A DNA stretch of 64,000 nt from the NCBI GenBank assembly GCA_028023455.1, contig JAQFVV010000043.1:848001-912000 (forward strand), given 5' to 3'. Below, piece by piece: positions 33,591 through 48,195 of the stretch. A program made the position numbers and the translations under genes. Below the pieces are notes generated by a model. It saw only the letters and a program-made list of their open reading frames with translations, did no database searches and was not told the DNA's origin. Each line of letters opens with the position of its first letter. Within the stretch, counting starts at the first letter, position 1. Origin of the DNA: Epiperipatus broadwayi. Taxonomy: Eukaryota > Onychophora > Udeonychophora > Euonychophora > Peripatidae.

Positions 33591-36500
33591 TTCATGTAAT
33601 TTTATGCCCCTAACTTCTCATTTTATTTCACAAAATAACTACTGTAAAAACTAAAAATCCTGATATACAATTGCACTTAATATATGTATTAAAAATAACT
33701 TTTTTACATACAAAAGACGTAAGTTCATTACAAAAGAATGTTAATAAATGCAACTATATCCAGCTAGAATATTGTTTTAGAATAAAAATAAAAAGCCAAA
33801 CTAAAATGGTTGCAAATTAATGAAAACATATAATCTTGTGTGTTCATTGAAGAGTGATTGTATGCAGACTTATTATAATAGGGTAGATATGTCTAATGTT
33901 AGCAATACAAGCCACACTAAACATTTGAATGTTGTTGAAATAAAATTAATGTCCAAATGCTCCAAAAATAAATATTTAACAAGTATTCCAGACATGATTA
34001 TGCAAGTGAACATAATATTTTTTATGTCAACATAAAGCCTTATTCATTAACACATAATTTAATAAATTGCATAACTTTTTCAACCCTGATCTTACTACAC
34101 AAAATGTATTCAGATTATGGGTGTGTTACGGTCTTTTGTAAAACTTGCCCTCGATAATAGACTTGTCCACAGCACTCAGTTCTATATACTGGATTCAGAA
34201 TATAGCTTACTAATAATACAATAATAGTGTAAAAAGCCATGATATAAAAAGGCCAATCACAGAACTAAATTAGTAAATCTGATTATTCATAGTAAAAAAG
34301 GGCAGTTAGCTATAAAACTGAGTTCTATTTAAGAGAGAAGTGTGTTATAAGAAAAGTTTGAAACAAGCATTTATGGTCTGGATTTATTCTGGCACTAATA
34401 CATATTGTTTACTATTTTCCAAAAAGAGTCAGGCTTGCTCAAGTTCAGATGGAAAATGGTATTGTGCATATCATAAGGCAAGTCAATAGTGTTTTATAGA
34501 ATAAGCCATGGCATTTTTCCAACTTCTGGTTGTTTCAGGGAACAACTACACATTTGTAATCTCACAACTAATATGGGTGGTGAATCTTATTGTAAAAATA
34601 TTATTACTGTAAATAGATGTAGTTAATGTTTTTGCATTGCCTTATTGGATCCCAATTATTTATTAGTTAAAAACACTATTTTCAAGCAGTAATTAAATAT
34701 TGTAATTCTCATCAATGACAGCAAAAGTAGTGGAATATACAATTAAATTTATCCAAGTCTCATAGTCATTTGCTTTAGTTACTGAACATTCCAAATGTAA
34801 CACATCAGAGAGCATGTTCTCAGAACTATAGGGGGAGGATTATTCTACGGATCATGTATATAGTATTTATTGCCTCTTTTTTATTAGCAAGTGTTTTATA
34901 TAAGCTAAAAGTAATATAGTGGTATGCTAATTTAATATAATTAATTTGTGTATTTTTCATGAAATAATGGAATCTTTTATTCCATTATTACTCTAGTTAA
35001 TACATGAAATAATTGATATGTTTGTAAATAAAAAAATAATTTATTAGCGAGAAAAATAAAATAATAAATCAATCAATAATAAAATTAAACACTGGAATCT
35101 TCTTTGGGAATTTTCTTTCTTGAATAACTCAACCCATCAAAGATTACAATAAAAGTTCAAATGCTTTCTCACTTTATAATTTTATGTGATTAACTTTTCA
35201 CATAAAAAAATTAACTTTATTTATTCCTAGATAGCTTTTCTGGAAATAATTTTAAATATTTTATTATTACATAAGAATTCAAGTCAAAATATTATGCTTC
35301 TATAGTTCCTTTAAGAATAAGAAAATAATATCATTTTTAATAAGTTCAAAACTGGTTTTCATTCTTTAGTTTTTTAAAAAAATGTATAAATAAGCTTTTT
35401 CTTTATTTAACCTGAATATTCATAAATAGCAAACAATACCAAAGTATAAAAAGTTCTGGCTTTAAAATATACTATTACTATCTTGCAAAACTTTTCTTTC
35501 TTTCCTTAATTATTTATTTTCTTTTTCTTATTTTTTTTCTGACAATTTGTTTGCAAAGTTCTTTTTAATAATAGCAGTTTTAAAACTAGTTGATAAGGCA
35601 ATTACACTACGGTAAAAACCATTGGGCTATTTATTTTAACTTAGTATTTCATATTCCATGCGAACACTTTAGTACAAAGAATCTTTTCATCTCTTTACAT
35701 ATATTTAAAAATAATTTTCACTTCTTATATATATATATATATATAAAGGATTATTTGATAGATAATTTAGTTTGCTTTCTTTTTTCTGCTTCAAAGAGGA
35801 GTGGTGGGAGAGAAATGAGAAAATAAATCTATCTCAAATTAATATTTTTCCACTTCATTTACATATCAACAGTTTAACTGTATTTTCATAAATCTTTTTG
35901 GGGTCATCTCGACAATAAATTTAGCTTATTTAATTTTTAATAAAAGTGGAGATTAATAAAATATACCACATTATTTTTTTGAAAATATAATAATATAATA
36001 TAATAATATAACTTTGTCCATAGCCAATATAACTGTTACAATAATATATATATATATTGTAACCCTCTCCTAGATTGCTGTAATCATAAATGAATCATAC
36101 CGCACATTTTAGGCACTATAATCTCCCCTGTAGCTTTCCCGATAATCTAATTAGTCCAATTCACACATCTGGAAACCATATCTTTCTCTGTGAACTTCCT
36201 AGCTACAACTAATCTAGAATATATGCCTAAAATAAATGATAAACTAAAGATGATTTCTTTATTAACTAAGCTTGCATGAAACTATAAATTTAGAGAAGAT
36301 TACAAGGTGATTAATAATTTCTGGTCAAACTAGCCTCAAAATCCACAAACAAGCAAACAAACAAAAAGGTTACAAAATAAACTTAATATTTGTCAAACCA
36401 ATAAATAAATAATAATTAGATCGATGGAATGAATATGAAATTAAAAGTATAAATTAGGCAATAAGTAAATTAGGATGTAAATGACTAAATGGATGATGAA

Positions 36501-39500
36501 AATAAGTAATAATTAAATAGTAAAATAAAATGAGTCTGAGAATGAAGAGAAAATAATGGAGATGTATAAGAGTTAACGGATGATTAAGATGATAATGGAA
36601 TAAGAGCTAATGAATGAGGAGTTAATTAGGATAATAAATTAGGATGAAAAGTGAATAAAGAAAGATTGAAATGACAGATGAAAAGAATGATGATGATGAA
36701 AGATGATGTCTAACTCTAAATTTGATATTGAATTAAATGATAATAAGACAATTAAATAAAATACGGATTCTAAGCTTACTAAAACCAGAATATTCACCAT
36801 AAAGTCAAAACCAACTATACATTTCAGACAAAAGAAGCAATTGATACTTTAAAGTTTGGTTGACCTTTCATAACACAGTGAATGTAAAACAATTCCCCTC
36901 TAACTACAATAATTAACTGAATATAAATTTAACATAAATGCAAATCCTATCACAAATTGATATAACTTATCCTTCTCAGGGTTCACATAGCTTAAAGGGT
37001 GTTATACAAGATACACTTGGGTCAGTGAGAGGTATTTTACCACTACCCAAGCATAGCACACCCAATAGCTCTTAATACTGAATTGAATTACTAAACAATA
37101 TTCAATAATTTCAAATAAATTCTATAAATTCCCTAACTATGATAAACTTTAAGCTTCAATAAGTAAGAGTGATTTTTCAATAGCTAAACGCAATAGCTTT
37201 CCAACTTTCTTTCTCCATTAATTAGAAACAATGTGATCAAAGCCAGTGAATGACAGACCTGTGGATTCAAATGAACTGATCAAACCAATATTAGGTGTTT
37301 AATCTTTTAGTATATCACTTAAAATAATATTCTTTCAGTTAGTAATATTTAATTATTAAGTAATGATGCCCTAGATATACTCATAAATTATAGGGCTTAA
37401 CAAAATTATTCTGATATACTTACATATAGTAACTTTTACACTATTGATTGATGATAATTTCCATATAATCATAGGATATGTCAATAGCAATAACAATAAT
37501 AATGTGTGGGTGTGTTGATTAGCAATAAGGATACTGACAACTAAATAAATTTTTAACACAACAAGATTTATTTACATTATGTACAAGTCTCTTTCAGACA
37601 CATTACATGAAACAAGATAAATCCACTACTAAAATCAGGGATGGAAATTAATTACGAGGTAAGTAATGACAAACATTTTGGATATGTTTCTTTATTATTC
37701 TATCTCATAGAATAAGATATTTAAACCTTATTTGAGCTAACTTAGCATTTAAATTGCAAACAAAATGTATTAATGTCATTTGGATATATGCAACTTTTTT
37801 TTAATGTAAAAACTCTAAATTATAATTTATTATATCAAACTGTAGCTGTTTGAGTTATTAGAATATGATAAGGGCAATTATCACATTCTAATACAAGTAA
37901 TAATCTCTTATAATTTACTAAAAAAATTTCATTGTATTGATGTGGGGCAAACATCATAAGTTAAATACACATATGATATCAAAATATTCACTATGTCCAC
38001 AACCTAACCATTCATTAATTAATTAGTCTTACCAATCCATCAGCGGATAACCACTTGTTGAAGACTAATCCACATTGTCCATGTACACACCTTGCTGTTT
38101 TATATAGGAGTTCTACAAACACTAGTAAGTTTTGGCTGGTCTGTTTATAAACCGATGAAAATTACACAACATCAGAAAGACACTATTCCAATTAGACAAA
38201 CACTATAGCTATATCAGTGTCCCATAATCTGACTATCTTATCCTTGCTATTGATTATGAAATACAAAACTTCACCATACACAGTGGAAAACTAACTATAT
38301 AACTTCATGAGGGATCTAACAATAAAGGGAGGCTCTACAAAACAACATGATAGTTGTATAATAATATGGCCAATTCCAATACTGCCTCTTCACTGGAAAA
38401 TAGAATTCAGACTATGGGGATCATCCTTTTTTAGGATTAACTATGCTCTAAGCACTAACTCTTAATCAGCCTCAACAATATCATCCTCTCATATTAATCA
38501 ACAATGGGGAATTCTCCATCATCCCATGCACAATATTAATATTATTATATCTAATGCTCTTATATATAGCACAAACTCATCCTAAAATCTATCACAATTT
38601 CAGATCAATACAATAGCAAGGTAAAACAACACTAATAATATAAGTGTAAACATAAATATTTCATTTCACATTGCAGAAACTGTTAATGTTTTATAAACAA
38701 ACCACCAATATATCAGTAAAATTACCATTAATTATATTAAAATAATAATTATACTTTTTATTATAGCAAGCCATGTACATGTAAACAAAGAGGACTAAAC
38801 TACATTTTGTATTTATGGTGGACATTTTTGTTCATAGGCAAAATTAAGCAATAAAAAAATGCTTATTAAATTATTTTATATAATAGAACAATTGTATCAT
38901 TATGTGTATAATTTTGACCATTTTGGATCTGTTTGTTCCTCTCCTCAATATAATATTAACATCTGTTTTAGCAGTGCAAGAGATAAACATTTCTCTTTCT
39001 TACCAGATAAATGATATATAACATTATGCTTTCCCTTCATTGGGAAAATAACAAAAATATGGGTAATAAATGTATGTATCTTTATACACATCTACATCCT
39101 TACCAAGTATATTCTATACCCTGATATATAAATATATAAAAAACTAATGCCTGAATAACACATGAAAGAAAAAAAACATATTACAATATTATATATAGCA
39201 ATAACAAAAATAAACAAACATTATATTTTCTCCCATTGGATTTTATCAAAGTTTGATCCGTTCTTATAAGTAAAACAACATGAAAATGGATATGATAAGC
39301 AAACATTCCTAAGTAATACATATGTTGATTATCCTGTTCAATATTAGCATCTTCAGACAAAATTCAAACATTTCTCCAAAGGCAATAAAAATCCTTTATC
39401 AGTTTATAAATTAATGTAAGCATAATGAAACAATATTAAAACATTTTCGAGAATAAGACACTTAAAATAGGTTTAATTAGTATTTATTGATTTGTCTATT

Positions 39501-41969
39501 TTGCTTTTTCATCTGCGCGGAGATCTGTCATACTCTTCTAAAACAGTTTAAAATATTATTACTTTGCAAGTTCTTCACTAACGATAAAAATAGATAAATA
39601 TTTCTTTCACTTCCTTTTTATCAGAAAATTAGAATGTTTTTTAGTTATACTGAGAAGAATTTATGCACTTATAAATACGATCTTCTAGGCGTCTTTAATT
39701 AATATGTAACTTATACTTTTCCAAAATGCAGCACAATTAAAATAAGTTTATTATGATCTTTAAAACAAACTTTTTAAAATCATTTATGGATTTTGTTTAC
39801 TTTGTTTTTCCGTCCATGATAATTGTCACAATTTTTAAATAATCTGGGCAATTTTAAACACTTAAAATATTACTAATTTAAATGTTGTATAATCAAGATA
39901 AAAAAATAAATAAATACTTATTTATTCATTTCCATCAGCTAATTAATATGTATTTAATAATGTTAAACAGAATTGATTTAATAGTAAGCAATTATTAATA
40001 ATATATATATGTGACTACTTCGCAGGGAAATATCAGAGCAGACGAGTTCTTTCCCCAATGAAAATAAGAAATAATTCATGCATTTTTCTTTTAACCGCTA
40101 ATTATATTATTGGTTGTATGAGGTAAAAATCAAATCTTTTAATTGGCCAACTCACAAACTGAAGACAAAGCCTATTGTTAAAACATATTCGCCTATAATA
40201 TTAAATTCAACTCAGATACGTTTATAAAAAGTATATTATTAATTTTTCAGGTTATGAAGAGAACGAAAGTTCTTTCAAAAATAAATTGCTATTTATTTAT
40301 TCATTCTAAAATATTCAATTTCGGCAACATAAAAGCTATAATATAAACAAAAAGATTGACTTTTACGTTATAGAAAAGTAAATATTTCTTTTTACTACAT
40401 CTTCAATATTTTTACTAAAATCTTCAATATTTTTCGAAAATAATTTTGTTTTTTTATTATTCTCTCTGAAAATAATTTTTAATTTCCATAAATATAATTT
40501 TATAATACTTAAAATTGGATTCAAAATGAAAATCTCAGCGTTTTTCTTTATTTTCTTTGATCAGGCGGTTTCTTTGTTCTTTCCAGCCAATCAGAATGTC
40601 TTTTTTGGCTGAGAGCTTGCTAAGAACCAATCACAAATAATGTTCTTTCTTTGTTTAGGTTTTAATGTGTTTTTTTTTATTTTTTACTTGTAAAATAAGT
40701 CGGAAGAGGTCACCATCTTACAGAACTTTTAAAAACCTCTTCAAAACGTATCGAACAAATTTTTTAGCATAAGAATCGGCTGAGTTAGAGTGACGTCAGA
40801 TGTCTACGAGGAGCCTCGTAAAAAACAGTCTTTTGGTTAAAACTAATTACTTTATATGATTTAAAAATGAAATTTTAGTTTCTTCTTTCTCTTGAAACTT
40901 TTCTTAAAAATGATTTCGAATTATTTTCACTGAAAAAATAATTTGTAAACAAATATATTCTTCTGTTTAATGCCTAAGCGTGAAAATCAAAATACTTTCT
41001 TTTTTTCTCTCTTAAATCTAAATAATTTTTGTGTTATTATTAGTTCTGACAATTGATTAAAATAAAGAAAACAAAAATAATTGGTATTATTTTTCATTCC
41101 AAATAGTACATGTTTAGGCAAATATTTATCCAAATAGTAGTCATTCCAGTTTTTCTCTTTCTTCAGTAGGCAAAGTTAAGAATCTAAGATCGATGAAAAG
41201 TAGTGCAGAGATGCCCCAGGGCTATTAAGTTTTTATTCCATTTGGTTTATATCCATATAGTCATGAGATTTTGTCCAAATTAATTTTCAAGGTTATTATT
41301 TTTCCGCTTATTTCTTCTATTTTATTTCCTAAGTGTAGAGTTATAGTCTTGTTCCAATTTACATTTCTTAGTAGTCCCCCCTTTACAAACTTGTTATAGT
41401 ATTTATTATTTGTGTTATAATACTTGATTGGTCCTAAATGATCCAATCACTGTAACTTGTGAATAAATTAATAGTTTTATCTCTCTAGTGATAAAAAAAA
41501 ATCTAGTCTATTATATTTCGATTTAAATTAAACTATAATATATTTAAAGATTGTTCATAAAGAAAATTTAAAAGACTTATAAATTGGTTTTGTTGTTTAT
41601 TTTTAACTACTGTTTAATAATAATAAAGTATTAAATATTTTTATGCTTCCAAATAATATTTTAATACTATTAAAACACCATTTGAATTAGCTTCCACTGG
41701 AACTTGTGATAAATGTTTATGAGATTTTTATCCACTCTATCAGACTTTCCACTGTCTCACAGTCAAGACCATCATCACCTTCAAGATATTTCTTAGTGAG
41801 CTTTTGCTTGGTTGGAAAATTATAATCCACAAGCATTTCACTCTATAACTAGTCTCTACACATTGATGTTCAATATCTTAACAAATTATTACCAATTAAA
41901 ATTTAAAATTTTACATGCTGAACCACTGGATAAAACTTACTATCATTGAGCCAAAACATATGGTTACAA
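33591..41969. other. Long AT-rich intron, no gene recognised
   Basis: Eight kilobases with no exon, LINE or clear foldback that I can support. Short TA and AAT runs occur at 35729-35744, 35987-36010 and 36043-36058. Isolated short frames are AT-driven chance translations. One less AT-rich island (40555-40830) is listed separately. Confidence 0.5.
40555..40830 (+). promoter_or_regulatory. Candidate CCAAT/CRE-containing island
   Basis: Within very AT-rich intron this stretch holds AGCCAATCAG (40586), AACCAATCAC (40626) and a perfect CRE palindrome TGACGTCA (40791-40798), followed by ACGAGGAGCCTCGT (40805-40818), itself a palindrome. Two CCAAT boxes and a CRE within 210 bases are promoter-like. 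It could be an internal promoter, an enhancer, or the LTR or promoter of an old element. No transcript evidence. Confidence 0.3.
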
Positions 41970-44300
41970 TATATATATATATATATATATTGTGCCCTTT
42001 TCTATAGGTCAGTAATAGTTTATAACAGTCAATTACTAAAAATTTTAAATTTTAGAATATGTTCTTTTAATACATTAATTATAGTAAATCAATTATATCT
42101 GTAAAGTACAATTTGAAGCTAAAGAAAATACGTAGTATATAAAATTATAGTGAATTATTTAAAAAATGGTTATGTAAAGCTTAAAATATTGTTTCATATG
42201 GTTGTAAAAGCTGGCCATATTAAATAACACAGCTATAAATAATTAAAATTATATTTAAAAAATTCGATTTTAATAGTTTAAAACTTATAGTTAATAAATG
42301 CTATGTTTAAATTTATAATCATATTTAATAAACAAAAATTAATATAGTATATTTTAAAAATAAACTTTATGATGGTGAGAATTGTATTTAATTCTATATT
42401 TTCTAAATTATTCTTCCAAATTTTTATAATTATTTTATATAATATAATAAGTGTATCAATTTTATAAAACTGGGCAGAGAAATAGATTAAAAATCGTCTG
42501 TCAAAGTTATTAATCATGTGACTTTTAATGTATACTCACACACACGCTTGTTTGAAATAATAACAAAGTTTAAAATATTTTAAAAGTTATATTATAGAAT
42601 TGGATAGAATTATTGCCTATCATAAAAGTAAATAGTATTAAACATTAAATTAACTATCGTATGTAATGTTTTTAAATAATGTAATAAAGACGAATACATT
42701 CATAATATAAAAATTAAATATTTTATTTAAATAAAAATAGATAAATTGAATATTAAGAAATGGAATAAGTTATTAAATGTTATTTTAAAAGTTATTTTCA
42801 ATGTTTAAATAGTTTTAATAAAATAATAATTTATTTAAAAGTAATATTTTAAATAATATTTTAAGTTCATTACGTCATCATTTTTTTTATTTTCAAATAT
42901 AATTCTACTATAAACTAAAAATACGTAAATTTGTTCTCAAGCTAAAGTAAGAATTAACCAATAGGAATAGGTATTCTTACAGACTATAAATATCGTCATA
43001 ACTAAGTTATCGGGGGAGATTAATAATGTATTGAAACCGAAGAAAGGTAAATTATAACTATCAAAAGATAGTATTTTAAAATTTTTTACTTTAGTCAATT
43101 TTTTTTAGTACTTTCTCATAATTTATTTGAAAAAAACTAATTGATAATTTTTAACAGAAACTTGCAAAAAAGAGAGTGTAAACTAAAAAATATTTTAATA
43201 ATTTCGTTTAACATGCTTTGTTAAATTTTCTAAAGTTCCTTTATCAGTCGTATTTTATCTAAAAGTTTAAACTAAACTACACAATAAAAAATGGATATAC
43301 TATGAAATAAAATGGATATAAATTGTAATAATGAAGAAATATTTGAAATATTTATTGATACAGCTTTATTTATGCATAACCGGAGAACTTTTTTGGTACA
43401 TAAAAAAAATCATACGGAGTCTAATGAAAAAATTGGAGATGCATTATTATTTATAAGCTTATTCAAGATTTATTTTTAAATGATAATAAGATAATTATAT
43501 ATTGCATGAATTATTTTATATAATATGATATTCAAAGGAGTAAAATGTTATATCCTTTCTAAAGGTAACATTTTTTAAAAATATTTTCGAGTGCAAAATT
43601 TAAGAAAGAACCCAGGAGATTATGTTATAGAAGCATTTTTGATATTAAAATATCCGTTCTTAGAATTATTTAAAATGTATTTGGAAAAGATTTGTTCAAA
43701 AGTACTTGAAGTTTTATTTTAAAAGAGATTTATAAAAAATATCAAACGAAAGTTTAAATGTATCAAGAAGGAAACTTATATAAAAAAGTGAACATATAGT
43801 TGAATAAGAGATGGATCCATGGAAATACAAATAGTACTTAAAAGTTTATCGAATATTTTTAAAGTTAAATTAAATGGATTGATGCATCGGATATGCAGAG
43901 AATATTGGTAGAGAAAATACTTAAAAAGAAGCTTCACGGGATTAATTAATATTATGATTTAATAATTATCGTCTTAAATTAAAACCAAGGATTATTTTCT
44001 AAATTTTACTAAATGGATTAATAATTATTTTTATTTTAAACTTTAACGCGCTTAGAGGAGAACATTTTTAAAAACTCTAGAGAAAATGATAAACATTTTG
44101 GACTTATCAGAAACTATCATCAAGAAAATATGTAACTATAGTTTTTATTTTTTTTTATTTTGTTAACCTAGTTTAAATCTAAATTTTTATATAAGATTAG
44201 GAAAAACATAAAAACATTAATTTATTAATATTAAAATTTTATAATATAACAATCTAATAATTTAGCTAAAAATATTTTAATATAAAGTGTATGGGTGTGA
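41970..44300 (+). mobile_element. Unidentified element X, copy 2 (inverted to copy 1)
   Basis: Matches 808-3100 end to end in reverse orientation, from ATTGTGCCCTTTTCTATAGG (about 41990) to AAAGTGTATGGGTGTGAA (about 44285). Plus-strand peptides such as NNEEIFEIFIDTALFMHNRR (43320) and PFLELFKMYLEKICSKVLEV (43660) look coding but are broken. The left end is a (TA)n run. I do not recognise the family. Confidence 0.6.
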
Positions 44301-46688
44301 ATTTTTTATATCTGCAATGCTCAAGTGGATAAAGAAAAGCCTACTGAACACGATAACTAGAGAAAGGTTATTGGTAATAATAATAACTATTGATAATTTA
44401 TAATGTATATTTTTTTGTTTTCTTTAGATCATCCATAAATTGGAAGAATGAAGTGTAAATGTTTTTTTACTTATATGTACCGCATTTTATACAACATTTT
44501 ACAAAAACATTATGAGATAGGATTGATTTGAAAATATGCATACGACAATTTTTTTTTTATTAGTAATATAATCCAACATAACAAATAATTATGTGATTTT
44601 TTTAAAATTTTCATGTCATTGGATATTCAAATATTGTCTAAGTAGATTGTATATGACTAAACATACAGAGCAATGAAGTAAGCAACTTTTCTTATGGAAT
44701 CGTAAGATTGTTTAACTATTAATGAATTTTATTTATTGTTTTGTAAATGCAGATAGTTATTTATCGATGTAAGATGTAGAAAAATCTTGAGAAATAATGT
44801 TGAGATAGTGGCTTGGAAGTACTATAGTTAACAGGAAACCAAGATGATGTTTTAAGAAATAGGATGTTATAAGGAATGGAAATAATATTTAGTGTTTTAT
44901 GTGGTTATCAGCATAGTTAACAAAGCCCTATGACTGATACACATTTTATTTGGACAGTGTTTATATTTCTTTAAATATTTGATGTTCTAATAAAGCTGAA
45001 GAAATAGCTTTAACATCGTTCCTGTACTAGAGGATATTAGGCAGGTAAATGTCATACCTCTTCGCACTGTACCATGATTTTTGAGATATGTTAAGAGTAA
45101 TACTGTAGCTTTCTTCCTTAATCCTATGCATCTGTTTTCGCTATATTTATTTCATGTAACTGCATCGTTCAGTAAGATATGTTTAAGAGAAATGATAAAT
45201 AATTTAGAACTAAGGTTATGCTATCGTTTTGTATAAGATTGGTTTATTTGCTTAGAAGGAGTAGAATATTATAACTTAAAATTGAAGATCCAAAGTATCC
45301 TAAGGAAAGAAAGAATCATAGAATATATTTTGAATTTTATTTCGGAAATGAAATATAAAATTTTTTTAAATCTAAACAAAGATATTTTCTTTAAAGTGAT
45401 AATAATTTTAAAAGCTTTAGTATTGTTTTTTTTTTTAAGAGAAAATAAGCATTGCATATTTTTAAAATACAATAGTACAAAGTAAATTATGTAAACAATA
45501 TGCATAGTATATTTTTGTTTATTGATTAACAGACATGTATTGATGATTACACTTATATCATACTAAAGTAGGGCTTAAAGAAGAATATATTATGATTAGT
45601 AAACATTGTGTGATAAATACTAAAATCTAGTACTGAATTTTGGATAATATTTTGTGTAACATCTTTGACTTTGCAAGATGAAATTTTTTTAATATTTTGA
45701 GAAATCCATACTCATCATAAAATTTTGTTTTCTATAGAATGTTTTCTAAGTATGAATTTTTAAAATAAGATATTTTAATAATATTAAGGATAAAATGCTG
45801 TTGCTAATAAAGTAGATAAATATTTGTAATAAATTAACCATAATGAGAAACCAAATAATAACATTTTTTTTTTAAATTTTGTCCTAAATCTAAATAAAAT
45901 ATAATTGAAATATAAATTATTTTTTTATAACCCGGTAGATCAAACTGTAAAGTAAAAAAGTTAAGGATATCCACTGTAAATAGTGTAAATAAATTGTTTA
46001 TTTATTTGTTGTTAGTAATAAACTTTGTTAAATTTTGTTATTTCAAAAAGTTTGTGTCCGAGTTATTTATTTCTCCATATAGCTGCATGAAAACACGATA
46101 TATGCATAATAATTGAAACAAATATATAATTTTGCACAAAAGATAAGTAGAAAATTATTTTAAGAATTTAAATATTTTATTGGTATTCATTATAATTAAA
46201 TAATCATAATCTTACATTATTTTATTGGTCATCAATCAGTTATCAAATATTATATTAAATTATATGCTATCAGTTGCCACACATATTTTGTTTGTCAGAT
46301 TATTAAAATGCTACCACGTATTTATTATATCATTACATGAAGATATAAGATCATATTATATTATTTCATTATTTTATTATGGTAATAAAATTATAGTAAA
46401 AAGAGAAGATACACAGAATTAGTTAAACAATGAAGAATACTATTACTGTTATTTATTATTATTAGTTTCAGTGTAGTAGATTATGACATAAAATCCCTTC
46501 TCATATTTTACTACCATATTTTTAAATTAACTTAGAATAAACTTTATGAACCTGAGATTATTTTATTGAGCTAGATCATTAAATAGAAGATTAAGATTTA
46601 ATTATTAGTTTAATCTTAGTGAGTAGAAGTTATTAAAGTCATAAGAATACTATGAGTTTGTTATTTGAAATAATAATAAAGGGGGGAA
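44301..46688. other. AT-rich sequence, nothing recognised
   Basis: No exon, repeat family or structured element is supported here. The purine tract at its right end (AAAGGGGGGAATAG, 46678-46691) belongs to the LTR that follows. Confidence 0.4.
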
Positions 46689-47060
46689 TAGTGTTCTTAT
46701 GCCATCGAGGTAGTATCCTGTGGGATATTGGCTCAATGTAATCTATCTTGTCAGCTGTATTTTCACTTCAAGTCTTATATAAATACTATATCATGTGGTT
46801 GTTTGAAGGTATTCATTTATTAATAACATTCTCACAGCGTCTGCGCAATTAGCTTAACAGGCTGTCATTCTATCGTAATTAATTTATTTTTATAAACTGA
46901 ACCTTATTCATATTTTAAATTTGAGCTAGTGAAATATTTTAATTTTAATGCTGAATATTTTAGTTATTAATTATTAACTGAGATAGAACCCATTTTATTT
47001 TATACCATATATTATCTGGAAGTGAGGATGCACGAGATATAGGTCAGATTTTGGCCCCCA
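46689..47060 (+). mobile_element. Candidate LTR with tRNA-Lys primer site
   Basis: A polypurine tract AAAGGGGGGAATAG runs into TGTTCTTATGCC, a typical LTR start. Inside are TATATAAATA (46776) and AT-rich 3' sequence. Just beyond the right end TGGCCCCCAACATGG (about 47053-47067) matches 14 of 15 bases of the complement of the tRNA-Lys 3' end. A purine tract before and a primer site after the same LTR imply either a recombined element or an internal-LTR-internal junction. No second LTR is seen. Confidence 0.45.
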
Positions 47061-47106
47061 ACATGGTTGGCATGATGTGTAGGTGGAGCTATACATAGTG
47101 AAGGTT

Positions 47107-47295
47107 AGAATATATATATATAATCCCAGTGCATAATGCTAAACTGAAATGAATATCCAAACATTAAGTCATTCCACATGGTTAAGAAATTCACAATCAA
47201 TGATTATTTTGAAATACGGACTTTATTTATATATTTATTTCACAGAGGGTAGTTCTGAATTTCTTAACCATGTGGAGTAATATATATATATATAA
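47107..47295. mobile_element. Small foldback element
   Basis: ATTCCACATGGTTAAGAAATTCA (47172) is mirrored by TGAATTTCTTAACCATGTGGAGT (47256), and TA runs border both sides. The arms are short and the loop is about 60 bases. Non-coding. Confidence 0.55.
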
Positions 47296-47560
47296 ACAAA
47301 TATTATAGACAACTACATTTGAATTAATAAATACTTAATTTATTATATCAAATCGATTTTCGTTCAAAATGAACCTTTTTAAGATGTTAGAATAAATCAA
47401 AAAGTCACACGATTTATATTAACGTTAATATAAATCACGTGACTTTTTGATTTATTCTAACATCTTGAAAAGGTTCATTTTGAATGAAAATCGATTCGAT
47501 GTCATAAATTAAATATTTATTAATTCATATGTAGTTGTCTATAATATTTGTTTATATTTT
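47296..47560. mobile_element. Near-perfect palindromic MITE
   Basis: A 265-base palindrome centred on AACGTT near 47424. Arms of about 130 bases run from AAACAAATATTATAGACAAC to GTTGTCTATAATATTTGTTT, with only a few mismatches. No loop and no coding frame. The high arm identity suggests recent origin or gene conversion. It would form a long hairpin in RNA and a cruciform in DNA. Confidence 0.8.
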
Positions 47561-47814
47561 TATATTAAAGTATTTTATTAAAGCAACATAATGGATTTTA
47601 ATTCCATCATATGAAATATATATATATATGTAAAATAAATAAAATATCCGTTAATTAAAAACAATATTGTAATTATAATTGAAATAATATTTTAATGGTT
47701 TACAAACAATTACAAACAATCCTTAAATCCACAAACGTCATCAATTCAAATTCCACGAATCTCGTATTTTAATGTTAGAAACTTGTCGATTTATTAAATG
47801 CGTTTTATTTCTGT

Positions 47815-48138
47815 TTATAAAAATTGCCTCTTTAATTTTCTTTTACTATGGTTTCTCTCTTCATGAAGAATTTTCACATTTTCAAAATTAAATTTAAATT
47901 TATATTTACGTTTTTTCATATCAAAGAAAACTGAAGGAGATATTAAATCACCATTATTTTTATTTTTTTTTACACGCTTATATAACAATTCATGTTCCTT
48001 CAATCTTTTCTCAATACTGCACCTAGATTCACCTATATATGATAGCATACAATCACAAAAAATTTGATATATGACATTACTTTTTTGCTTGACAGGTATG
48101 ACATCCTTAGAATTATTGACTAATTTATTAATATTGTT
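47815..48138 (-). pseudogene. Penelope GIY-YIG endonuclease domain (frameshifted)
   Basis: Reading leftwards from about 48138: VPNNINKLVNNSKDVIPVKQ, then NVIYQIFCDCMLSYIGES with the GIY and YIG strands and the Cys pair, the catalytic-type Arg in CSIEKRLKEHE, and a Lys-rich stretch to HSKRK. A one-base loss against the other arm then shifts the frame, so the expected IKEAIFINRN end is replaced by LKRQFL and a stop. The upstream reverse transcriptase is missing apart from a few residues beyond a stop near 48150. Nuclease activity is unlikely. Confidence 0.8.
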
Positions 48139-48195
48139 TGGAACTTAGAATGAAACATTAAACACATTCTTATATAAATCCTTAAAAAATTTTAC

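Noticed and set aside
45269-45505. Overlapping open frames on both strands, 67 and 78 codons
   Set aside because: Lys/Ile/Phe-rich composition expected from AT-rich DNA; no motif, splice or start context.
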